From Neurospora intermedia (Eukaryota; Ascomycota; Sordariomycetes; Sordariales; Sordariaceae), in assembly GCA_037102815.1 (NCBI GenBank), contig BTPP01000004.1:1798001-1862000 (forward strand): a stretch of 64,000 bases of DNA, read 5' to 3'. Position numbers and translations under genes: made by a program. Each line of letters opens with the position of its first letter. The stretch's first letter is position 1. Shown here in pieces: positions 45,612 to 55,853 of the stretch. The notes under the pieces are model-generated. The model ran no database searches and had not been told where the DNA came from. It saw only the letters and a program-made list of their open reading frames with translations.

Positions 45612-47021
45612 ATGTACCGAGGCGTGGAGGACGATGAGCATGCAGGGACACTGGGAGACGTCTGTGTATTAAGCCTGGAAAGCCTCGTTGACAGAGGTGG
45701 CGCATACAACATTTCATGCATGGGATTGGGGTTCAAGGGACAGGAAAGGGTTGCCAGTCCCGGATTCCAGGGATGGCCATGGCGTTTGATATCCAGATGA
45801 ATCAATCAACCCTAGCAGGGTCATCGACGAACAACAACAACCACAATTCTGTTCTGGGTCATGTTGTGAGCTTTCAGCATATATGTGATTTCATGAGGGG
45901 AGCTGGATGGGTTACCGGCCGGCAAGATGGTATGGTGCCCGTTTTTCCGAGTTTACCACCAACCTCTTCTGGCAACTACACCTCGGCATCCCAAGAAGTT
46001 CGGTCTCGACTGGAAAAGAATGGCGCATACCCCTGGATTCGGGACGTCAAGCTGGATGGGTTGTTGGCCTCATGACCATGGAAGCGGTATGGAAGCGGGC
46101 CTCTTCGGATGACATCAGAGCAGATCTCCCGAACTTGCCCGAGGACGCTAGACCGAGCCGGACCTCGGGAGACCACATGTTCGGACGTAGGTACCCCCGG
46201 CAAGTTGACAGCATGGAGTGTTTACCGATGCAACGGCGAGTACATGGATCTGTGTTCGATGCGGCTACATCAACGGCATCATGTGAATTTTGGATGGCGA
46301 AGTAGCACATGCACTTATACTACTATCTTCACAGCCGTGTTAAGACGAATAACTTGAATGGGTACCTCTACGCAAGTACGGTCCGTGACTATCAACGTGA
46401 CTATAAATATAAATTTGATTTTGAGGGTATTGTCTCAGGCCTGCGCAACATGGTGTGTACACCGTCCAGATGGGCGCGGCCAACGGAGACTGGCTTACTC
46501 CGCAGCTTCCCCAAATTCCGATCCAATGGTCCATTTTCGCACATCCGGATGACGGGACGCGAACGAAGAGGGAGCGCAACGAGAGAGAGCGGGGCAGCTC
46601 GTTTCCCTTGCTGCATCATTGCCTCGATTTGGCTGTCTGGAAGGAGGAACGGCATTGACGCCTTGTGTCCACTTGGCCGCCAGCCCCGCAACCCCGAGCC
46701 CCAGCTGTACATAATACTGCATAGGTCAAGGTAAATAAAGAGAAGCTCCCCCACGAGCTCCCCGTCCCCCAGAATCCAGAAGTCCCCCGTTATTTCAGAT
46801 CCGACTTCCTCACAGTCCACCCTTCGAATCCACCTTGACGAATCGCCATTGTTGCGCATATCGTCTTTATCAATGTGAGTCAAGATCTCTTCCCTTTCCC
46901 GCTTTCCTCTCCTTTGCGCATACAACAAAACATCGACGTCCAGGATCTAGAACTGACTGTAGTTTCTCCTCTCCAGAATTACCCCTCCCTCCCCCCGCTT
47001 TAGACGTTTACAGATTTCAAA
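45612..47021. other. Intergenic region, 1.4 kb, between eL28 and MDH
   Basis: The eL28 3' flank and the MDH promoter and leader. A 175-codon minus ORF (46401-46928) overlaps the probable MDH upstream region, but has no recognisable content. Pyrimidine-rich DNA (46880-47005) precedes the MDH start. Confidence 0.55.
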
Positions 47022-48391
47022 ATGGTCAAGGCCGGTAAGCTACACCACGCCCATCCGCACTTGCCTGCAGTCTGAGGCGACGGTGGCAGGAAGCTGACAT
47101 TATGTGTAGTTGTTGCTGGCGCCGCTGGCGGTATCGGACAGGTGAATCTTATCCCAACTTGGCCATGGGAGATCCCGCGCCCGAACTGCGCGCGGATCAG
47201 AGGTTGAGATGGAAGGATGGCTGACCAAATGTGCCGCAGCCCCTGTCCCTCCTCCTCAAGCTGTCTCCTCTCGTTGACGAGCTCGCCCTCTACGATGTCG
47301 TCAACACCCCCGGTGTCGCTGCCGACCTCTCTCACATCTCCTCCCCCGCCGTAAGTAGTCAGCTCTGGCTTTGCGCTGGTTGTCGCCAAGGGCATGAAAC
47401 TACCACGGACCCCGCAGAACCTGGCTGACACTTGGCGCGTTAGAAAACCACCGGCTACCTCCCCCCCAACGACGGCGCCAAGGCCGCCTTCAAGGATGCC
47501 GACATCATTGTCATCCCCGCCGGTATTCCTCGTAAGCAACATTACGCGCCACTGGTTAGGTGAAGCAAAGACTGACTGGCTCCCCACAGGCAAGCCTGGC
47601 ATGACCCGTGATGATCTCTTCAACATCAACGCCGGTATTGTCAAGGGCTTGATTGAGGTTGCTGCTGAGGTTGCCCCCAACGCCTTCATCCTCGTCATCT
47701 CCAACCCTGTCAACTCGACTGTCCCCATTTCCGCCGAGGTCCTCAAGGCCAAGGGTGTCTTCAACGCCCAGCGCCTCTTCGGTGTCACCACACTCGATAT
47801 TGTCCGTGCCGAGACCTTCGTCGCTGAGATTGCTGGCAAGAGCAACCCCCAGGAGCTCGTTGTCCCCGTCATCGGTGGGCACTCCGGCGAGACCATCGTT
47901 CCTCTCTTCAGCAAGGTTTCCCCCTCGGTCACCATCCCTGACGACAAGTACGATGCTCTTGTCAACCGCGTCCAGTTCGGTGGTGATGAGGTCGTCAAGG
48001 CCAAGGAGGGTCTTGGCTCTGCCACCCTCTCCATGGCTTATGCCGGTTACCGCTTCGCTGAGAAGCTCCTCAAGGCCGCCAAGGGCGCCAAGGGCCTTGT
48101 CGAGCCCACCTACGTCTACCTCCCCGGTATTCCCGGTGGTAAGGAGATCGCGGAGAAGACTGGTGTTGACTTCTTCTCCGTCCCCGTCGAGCTCGGCGTA
48201 AGTCTCAGTCTTTGCAAAATTTACGGTGTTATTGGCTAACATATCCATAGCCCAACGGTGCTGAGAAGGCTATTGACATCCTCGGCGACATCACCGAGAA
48301 GGAGAAGACTCTCCTCGAGGCTGCCGTCAAGGGCCTCAAGGGCAACATCCAGAAGGGCGTTGACTTTGCCCACAACCCCCCTCAGAAGTAG
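47022..48391 (+). CDS. mdh: NAD malate dehydrogenase, cytosolic-type form
   Basis: Six exons: 47022-47034, 47110-47141, 47240-47350, 47444-47531, 47590-48197 and 48251-48391. All introns are GT-AG, 53-98 bp. The product is 330 aa. It interconverts malate and oxaloacetate with NAD. The NAD loop GAAGGIGQ is at residues 8-15. The substrate arginines are R82 and R88 (RKPGMTRDD). [10 protein letters not shown] and catalytic H179 in IGGHSGETI follow. The mature-type N-terminus [12 protein letters not shown] has no mitochondrial presequence, and the C-terminus NPPQK is not a PTS1, so a cytosolic enzyme is inferred. Long antisense and shifted ORFs over exon 5 reflect its strong codon bias. The first two coding exons are only 13 and 32 nt. 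Confidence 0.95.
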
Positions 48392-49137
48392 ATACCCCTT
48401 TGATTTTTGCTATGAAATATCCCCTTGCGTTTCTCAATCGCCATGCATGATGCAGGCCATGATTTTGGTTAGGTGGCTCTCATATAGCCAATGTATAACC
48501 ACACACAAAGCTGTAGATGAAGAATAAAATACCAAGCCATATGAAGTTCAAGTACAGGTGGACTGATACTCATTCCCTTTCTAGGCTGTAAAGAAAAGTT
48601 GATAGGATAATCGACGACTGATATGACCCGAACGACCGATACCCATTCTCTTCCCCTCGCACGTGTCATCAGCTTCCTCTTAGTGCGCCGGGTCCAGTAC
48701 CCGTCGCCTTGACGAATGAGACTCTTATCGCAAGCGCCGCTTTGCGCCCTATGTAAGGATATGGGGGCGTACTTATGGTTGCTGTATGCCAGAAAAGACT
48801 GGACTACTATGTCGCTGGGGGGACGAAAATAAACTTTATCTTATGCACTTCTGCTCGAGTGATTTGAAAGTGTCTTGCTACATTGGTGTGAAAATCGTGC
48901 GCCATGCTTGTTATGGTGCTCTTTGCCAACGTCTCACGTCTACGTCCCATGGAGCTTTGTAACGATACAACTGTACTTTTGCTTTCTTCCAAAATATCAT
49001 GATGAAAACCACTAGTAATGGGCTCAGAGTGCCCAGCTTATGCCATGCGCTGAGAAGAAAGGTCTAGGCAGCGATGTATCAAGTATTAAATCTTAAAAGA
49101 CCCATTCGCTAATGTGCAATTGAAAGTAGCAAATCAT
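48392..49137. other. Intergenic region, 0.75 kb, between convergent MDH and TRS33
   Basis: 3' flanks only. An AATAAA element lies at 48523-48528 on the MDH strand, 132 nt after the stop. No coding content was seen. Confidence 0.6.
48523..48528 (+). terminator. AATAAA polyadenylation-type signal after MDH
   Basis: An exact AATAAA at a typical distance from the MDH stop codon. Use as the cleavage signal is inferred. Confidence 0.4.
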
Positions 49138-50165
49138 TCAGTTTTGCGTCTTGACTGTCTTGATCTGGAACACCGCCGCAGGAAGCTCGCTTGACTCGGC
49201 CGTGACTGTCGCCGTGATGCCCATTGCCGCGAGGGCGCCGCGGACCACACCGCAGGGGAACCAAAGGAACTTTTGGTGGGTTTGTTAGCAACATGCGTCA
49301 TAATCATGAAACTGTCCGACAACGTACCGGTTGCGCCCTGGCTATGGCTTGGCTACTTGTCTCTGCGGACATTCGCGATAGTGGGCGGAAGGAGTTATCT
49401 GTTAGAACGTATACGCCCTGTGATTGTGTGTCTTGGTGTTAGCCAGCTCGATGAGATAAAGAACGGGGGAAGGGAAAGGGAGAAATGTACCCTATGATTC
49501 GTCTTGAGATTGTCCACCTGTTTCCTAAACACCAGCGTCCAAAGGTCTTTGCAGAGAAACTTGATGACGTCCAGCGTGTCGTTGAAGCGTGGTCGGTCGC
49601 GGGAGAATCTAGTCCAGACCGTCAGTTTTCATAATATACTCTTTGCCCGACGGCCAGTTTTCATCGCGCAACACCTCAGGACCATAACCAAAGAAAAAGA
49701 AAAGAAAAGAGCATACCGTTCAACCAACCCCTGCCCAACCCTATACCCCAATCCTTCCAACCTAGCAAATACAGCATCCCTTTCTTCATCTTCATCCATT
49801 TTCTTTGCACTCACACTCCCGCTGGTCACACTCCCTCCTCCTCCTCCTCCTCCTCCTCCTCCCCCTACTAACCCTGCTCCCAACATACCAGCACCACCAG
49901 CACTACCAGCACTTAGTCCCCCTGTACGCGAAGATAATACACTATTCCTCTGTGGCCCCCCTGGCGCTGGTCCAGTAGCTGTACTTTGCGCATCATCACC
50001 AGCTGAAGAGGCTGAAGGGTCTGCGGAAGAAGAGTCGAGCTGGTTGGTTATCCTGTACGCCATGGGGACTAGCTCGATAAGCAAGAAATCGAGACAGGAG
50101 GAGGCGAGGAAGCGGGCGGTTGGGTCCGAGGCATTGTAAGGGGGGAGTATTGTGTCGAAGGACAT
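49138..50165 (-). CDS. trs33: TRAPP complex subunit Trs33/TRAPPC6
   Basis: Exons are 50165-49717, 49608-49491, 49417-49328 and 49269-49138, giving 262 aa. It starts MSFDTILPPYNASDPTARFL, then ASSCLDFLLIELVPMAYRIT. After a low-complexity insert come GYRVGQGLVERFSRDRPRFN, DTLDVIKFLCKDLWTLVFRK, NLKTNHRGVYVLTDNSFRPL, and FPCGVVRGALAAMGITATVT. These are the Bet3-superfamily blocks of Trs33, a core subunit of the TRAPP complexes that activate Rab1/Ypt1 at the Golgi. The insert (about residues 45-125, Ser/Gly-rich with eleven Gly in a row coded by GGA/GGT-type triplets at about 49836-49866) is absent from the roughly 160-aa animal proteins and looks disordered. Confidence 0.92.
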
Positions 50166-51597
50166 TTTTTTAGTGGCTTGGGTTGGTTGGTGTTGGTTGG
50201 TCTCGGGTTTGGTAGTCTGGTGCTTAAAAAGGTACGTCGCTAGCTGGTGGTTGTTGGAAGTTGAGTTGAATAGATGGGGGTTTGACCGGCGGATCTAATG
50301 TATCTCGGTACTGTGGTTCGCGAGGAAGGAACGGAAAGCAAGGTAGTATGAGCCGTAGCTGTTGTGCGCTTGCGGGTAGGAGCTAGCTGATGCCGACCGG
50401 AGAGCAGTTGCGTTGCTGGATGATTGTCTCGGTACCCTGGTGTAGCAGAGGGAGTTCGGCGGTTCGTTTGAGTCGCGCAAGTGTGAACAAGTGGCCGCTC
50501 CACTGAGTTTAGTTGTCGGAATTTTGCGCAGCCTCAATCGAAGAGTTCGCGACTGGCGTGCGTTGACTTCGATCTCGTCTTTTTCGGTCCGCCGGATTAT
50601 CGGAAGATCGCGGTGACGCAGGTAGCTCGGAGCTTGTCCGTGGGGTTCGGGTGCTGGGGCTATTGCCGTTTCCGAAGGGCCAAATCGAGAGATTCGCGAT
50701 GCTTGGGGTATGGACTATACACAGAAAGTCTATAGAGTAGTGATCGTCTTGGTCCGGAGTTTTGAGGCGAGTTAGGTAGAGATACGCTTGTTGTGTTGTA
50801 AGGGGAGGGTGGAGGACTGTTGTTGCGGTTCGAAAGGTGCCTGCCGTCCGAATGATTGGTATGCACTGTAATGGCAGCTGTTTGGGATGGAGATGGGTGG
50901 TGTTAATATCCACCTGGCAAGCGCGGCTGTACCCAAGCTCAAGCCAAGCACCAAGCTATACGCTAAAGTCACACAGAAGGGAACATCAACTGCAAGTAAC
51001 GCGGTAGAAGTAAGGTAACTTTCAAATCTGGAAGACTTCATAACTTCACATAGACGTTACGTATCATTCACGAGTACATCATTTTATAATCGATTTCATG
51101 TACAGAATTGCTCCAGACGGCACACCGGTCAGGTCGTATCACTTTTAATGGGTATCGGAATTGCATCTTAGTACTGATCCCTCATTCATTCCGTCATTTC
51201 TCACTGTACCACATCCCTGAAACTTCTCCCAGAAAACCTTTTCCCCATCTGAGTGCGCCCAACGCCAAAGACTGATATAAAGACCTCCGTCGATCCACCG
51301 TGTTCGGAATGCAATAATAAAAAATGTTAAAACCAAGCGGGTCTGGTAGAAAAGGATACCTAGTAGACATGGCGTTCAGTTAGGGCCGATGAAGGGAACA
51401 ATCCGGCCTCCTGTTGCCCAGGCGAGCCTCCGAAGCCAATATTGAGCATCCTATACTTCCCCAAAGTCGGGCTGATGGGAATCATGTGCCTGATAATTCG
51501 TCCATTGCGCCGGCCTGTCACGGCGACGGCGCGCACGGCGACCCCTTTGCATTGAAGCGTGCCTGTGATGCACATTTGCAGCATCCTATACTTCCCC
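50166..51597. other. Intergenic region, 1.4 kb, between TRS33 and SIZ
   Basis: TRS33 promoter and SIZ 3' flank. Overlapping minus ORFs (50509-51041) have no recognisable domain. Two copies of a 17-bp word lie in the SIZ 3' flank (listed separately). Confidence 0.55.
51446..51597. repeat. 17-bp direct repeat in the SIZ 3' flank
   Basis: GCATCCTATACTTCCCC occurs exactly at 51446-51462 and 51581-51597. The second copy touches the SIZ stop codon (51600-51598). Confidence 0.9.
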
Positions 51598-53539
51598 CTA
51601 AGAGTTGGATCCATAGTACGCGTTCATCCCGTAGTTAGCCCGCTTCACAGGCCTTGGCGGCTCGTCGTCATCTGACAGCGTCAAATCAATAACTTCCGGG
51701 GCTGAACGTTTATTGTTATTGTTCGATGACCTTGCCAGTGAAGGTGTGCCCCCTGTGCTTCCATTCATCGGTGTGCCGATCAGTGTAGTTGACGCGCCGG
51801 TAGTAGAACGACCGGGCGTCGAGAAGTCGTGGTTTGCTGCCGAGAGGACTTCCGAAACATACAGGTCATCGTCATCGACAAAGCTTGCCTCGGCAGAGTC
51901 GGGTACCGTCACTTTTTCCGCACCTGGTTCTATCCACTTGCCGGTAGGTTCAATCGTGACCTGCTCTACAGATTTGGGAGTCGCTTCGAGAATGCCCTGG
52001 GCGTACCTGGAATGCGTGTCAGCCAGTACAGCGGGGACAGCATTGAACACAATGCTATTGTGACTTACTCATCAATCGCCAATTGGTCGAACGGAACAGA
52101 TTTGCTGCAGATGGGACATAACCACTGTGGCCCTTGCTCCTGAAGTTGGAGGTATGAAGTAGCATCAAAACACTGAATATGACCGCAATTCAGGCCCCGG
52201 CATGGCTTACTTAACCTCATGTACGACAGTGGGCACTTCAGACTGAGGACTTGTGATGTAGCAACCACATCAGGGTCGTTAGCCTTGTTTGCGATCTCGG
52301 TAACCACCGATTCGGCACGGATCTTCTTGGTGATTCTTGACACCAGTTCCTCGATAGTCGGGGTTTTGCACAGGTATACTACTAGGTAGAAAGACTATCA
52401 ACCCAACTAGTTAGCACGTACGGCTCTCTGCGGGTTCCCATACCCAGTTTCCTCTTACACTTACCTCTCTGGTGAGGGCATACGTAAAATCAATGTTGTT
52501 TTGATATGTGTTTGGTCGTAGACGCAGCGAGTCCGTGATGTCAACCGGTCTAGTAGACCCAGGTTTGTTCTTCAGACCTCGCAGGTTTGCCTTGACCTCG
52601 CCGCCATTCACCTTGAGCTCTGACTGGTAGGGAAAGGCGATATCTTGGACGCCATTCTTCCCGGCAGCGCAGTACATCATGATCCTCAGTGAAGGGTCGT
52701 TTGCGACATTACTGAGCTGGGGATGATCCGACGCCCTGAGCTTGATGGAGACGGTTTGCCTATGCTGCTGCATTGCTGTTGTCGAGACTCAGCGGTTGTG
52801 TCCAGTGGCGGAACGATACTGGCTTACCTAACATACGTTCGCAATCCTTGACCTCCCCAATTCGATATTGTATTTCGTAGAAAACGCTTGGCTTGAACTG
52901 GAAATCGTGACGTTGTTGGTTATACCAGTCCAGTGGTCTGCTGACGCCCTTGGGCGCGCTGTAGGAGCCGTTAGCTACGCCGTAGGAAGCCATGGCGTAG
53001 CTGTTGGAACTGTTTCCGTGATTTTGAACGGGTGGGTAGATTGCGGTTTGGGGTATCTGCGGTGGCGGCTGAGGTTTGGGTTGCTGGAGCAGACCCGTGC
53101 TAGCCACAAAGCTATGAAACCAGGGTACGGTTGCCTCGAAACTGTTGTAAAATGTGTTGAAAGTGATGCCGTCGCCGCGCGCTACGCATTGCTGGATAGC
53201 TGGTTGAGGGTGGTGAAGCCCCTTTGTGTTAGCCTGCATTCCCATGATTTCTTCGCATGTATGACGGAAGGGTGGAGGTAAGGAGGTGGGTGGCCGACTG
53301 AAGGCTTACTCACCATCGATAAGGCGTTTCACCAAATCAGGCTTGTTTCCCGTCTTGGGCAAACCATTGACAGCGCAAAGGGACTGCAGCTGCGTCTTGT
53401 TGACCCCGGCGTTCTTTGCGATCGCCTTGAGGGCCTCAACCTTGTCTTTGGGAGGAGGGCCGGCACGATCCATTTCTCTGTGCCCCTCAACGACCGGTAC
53501 GGTATTGACGATTCCAACTGAGCCTCTGCTTGCCGACAC
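51598..53539 (-). CDS. Siz/PIAS-type SUMO E3 ligase
   Basis: Exons are 53539-53314, 53250-52828, 52775-52465, 52394-52069 and 52006-51598; the product is 564 aa. A SAP DNA-binding fold lies at about 44-76 (LQSLCAVNGLPKTGNKPDLV). Then comes a Pro/Gln linker and the PINIT domain (about 165-340, including VSIKLRASDHPQLSNVANDP). The SP-RING is at about 374-417 (CPLSYMRL...CRGLNCGHIQCFD...WLCPICSK), with the usual missing zinc ligands of this family. A SUMO-interacting motif VIDLTLSDDDE starts at 534. It transfers SUMO from Ubc9 to chromatin proteins in the nucleus. The exon 1-2 join uses a weak acceptor (GCGAAG) and is the least certain junction; the stronger CAG a few bases downstream would hit an immediate stop in this phase. 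Confidence 0.92.
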
Positions 53540-54626
53540 TGGGCTTGTTAACTAACTGAAGATGCAATCCTATAGGAGCGTGGTATGGTGCTCGGTCGTA
53601 TCGTAGGGTTGCCTGGTCGCGACCGGCCGCGGATGCCCCGCAGTTGGCCGTCAAGGTATTGAAAGGTGGAAGTGTGGGCGTGCACTACGGACGGCGCGAT
53701 GTGAGGAAGGAGTGATGGAAGGCTGAGCCGAAAGTGAGCCGATGGCACGGGAGTGTACCCCGACGCGCTCAAGGTACGTAGGGGTAGAAGCGGACACCTA
53801 GGACGACGAAACGTCGAGGCTGGTTATCGCGGTGCAGAGCTGCGGCTGCTGGAGGTGCCGGCGTCACCGTGATGTACGGCGCGCGATGTTGGATTTATAT
53901 TTTAGGTAGGTAGACTCGCAGCTGAACGAGATTAAGCCGCCCGCACGTTATCCGTCCGTCACACAGAGCCGGGCTGTCGCTATCTGCGGCCTTGCGCACT
54001 GGCACTTATGGCAGATGCGTGAATGGATGACTTCAAGTTGGACGGTACAGCGATGCCCTGTAGTGAATTGCTACCCTGAGCGGTAAACCCGATTCAGAAA
54101 ACAATGAAGCCCGTGTATGCGCCAAATGATCGTCACTTCGTTTGTAAAAAATCCAGTCGCTGTCGCTGTCGCAGCCCTCAAGCCGGTTGCTCCAAAGTCC
54201 AAAGACGTCGTCGATGTGAACAGGCGGGAGGAGGCGGCAGAAAGTGTTCCATGTAGGTACGTGTGGGTCGCTAGCAGTTATTTATCTAGCGGGTAAGGTG
54301 GGTCTGTTAGTGGCAAGCAGCGGCAGGTACCGTTGAGCTCATTGGAAGAGCGTGGTAGTAAAGTACCCAGTACTTGGCTAGGTGTGGTAGTCCGGCAGTT
54401 GCAAAGGTTCTGACTACTTCAGGACTACCCTCAAATTTAGCGGAGAACCCAGGTTGCCTGTACTGCTCCAGTGGAATTTTTCAACTCCGCCAACAACGAC
54501 ATATCGATATCTTTTGTCATCACTCTTTCCGTACCGCATAGCTAAACCTTTGGTGAATATTCACACTCATCCATCTGCTTCATTTCATAAAACACCACAC
54601 CACCTAACCTCTCTCCAACCGCAAAA
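53540..54626. other. Divergent promoter region of SIZ and LLP
   Basis: 1.1 kb between two diverging ATGs. No coding content. CA-rich, pyrimidine-rich DNA (54470-54625) just upstream of LLP looks like its leader. Confidence 0.55.
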
Positions 54627-55017
54627 ATGGCCAAGAGCAAGAGAGCGTCCGTTATCAAGAACAACAACCAGAAACTGAAGAAGAATGTTTTTGGACCTGT
54701 TGAGGCCGCTCGCTTGGAGAGAATCTCTGCCAAGCTCCTCGAGCTTGCTGCTCAGCCCAAGCCCATTAAGGAGGTGGAGATGGAGACCGTGAACGAGGAT
54801 GAGGTCAAGGAGGCCACCAAGGATGACTGTAAGTGTAGCTGGAAAACTAATGTGCAGAGGAGGGCCATGTGCTGACCAAATCGCAGCTGCTATGGAGGTT
54901 GATTCCGCCAAGCCTGTAAAGGTTGGCAGCAAGAAGATTGAGAAGAAGAGGCGGGTCAAGAAGTCCAAAATTGTCTTCCCCAAGTATGGCGAGAAGTTCA
55001 GCAAGAAGAGGAAATGA
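54627..55017 (+). CDS. LLP homologue, DUF2423 nucleolar protein
   Basis: Exons are 54627-54828 and 54887-55017, with a 58-bp intron (GTAAGT..CAG). The product is 110 aa. The N-terminus MAKSKRASVIKNNNQKLKKN, then VFGPVEAARLERISAKLLEL, is the DUF2423 signature shared with yeast YBL028C and animal LLP. The C-terminus is Lys/Arg-rich (KKIEKKRRVKKSKIVFPKYG, then KFSKKRK), fitting a nucleolar protein that associates with pre-60S particles. The start context GCAAAAATGG is strong. It is divergent from SIZ. Confidence 0.92.
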
Positions 55018-55853
55018 GCGACAAGCGGCCACGATTTGAGCAGCTGAGTTTCGACACACGACCAAAAGTATTACCGGTGTGGCCAGGGCTATAGAGCGGT
55101 TGTACTACCAAAGGACGACTACAACAACTTTCTCTCATGCTCCAGACATGTCCTAGCGGTCCTTCATTCTCACGACGGCGACAAGACAGTGTCGGGCGTT
55201 TAGGGCCAGGATGGAAGGAGACGGTACGGATGTCGACCTTATGTGGCAGGCCTCGTTTTCCTGGTCTGTCTGGGGCTTCACTGGTGTTTTACAAAGACGG
55301 GATTGATTGAGTTGTCAATCTTCCGCGTTGCCGACGCCGACGCTGTTGCGAAAAAGCATGAACTTTCAGAAGTCATATGGGATGGAAAAGCAGCAAAACG
55401 GACTAGTGGGGTGGGATTATCTACACTTGGCGCATTTGGTTTTGGTTTTAATGGATTCATTTTTTTCTAGGCTGGCATGCTATTCTAGGGGTCTCTCACT
55501 TACTGCGTTAACGCTGTGTTCTAAGTGGGTCCAGTGCCAATCCTACGGCGGGAAAGGCCTGGGCTTCTGTGGGAACGGACTTGAAATGGAAGGAACTGAG
55601 GTGGAAGCCACCTACCTAACTTGGGCTGAACCTCACTGGCCCCTTTCTTCCACTCCTGTTATCTACCTTAACAACCTCACCTGTACCTCAGAACATCAAC
55701 ACTAATCTATTCTGAACGCATATCTCAATTCCTCCCAGAGTACATTATTCCGTTCGCGACACAGAAATGGCCCACGAGTGCAGCTTCTTGTTTTACTGAT
55801 AAACATCACGTCCCCCTCCGATAAGACACGTTTATAAATTTGGCGAGTTCGAG
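55018..55853. other. Intergenic region, 0.8 kb, between LLP and GPI7
   Basis: LLP 3' flank and GPI7 upstream region. A 132-codon plus ORF (55307-55705) has no recognisable content. Confidence 0.55.

Noticed and set aside
47556-48248. 230-codon minus ORF and a shifted 182-codon plus ORF over MDH
   Set aside because: Both are products of the strong C/G-ending codon bias of a highly expressed gene. MDH is complete in the true frame.
50509-51041. Minus ORFs upstream of TRS33 as a membrane protein gene
   Set aside because: Short overlapping frames in different phases, with no conserved block and no splice model joining them.
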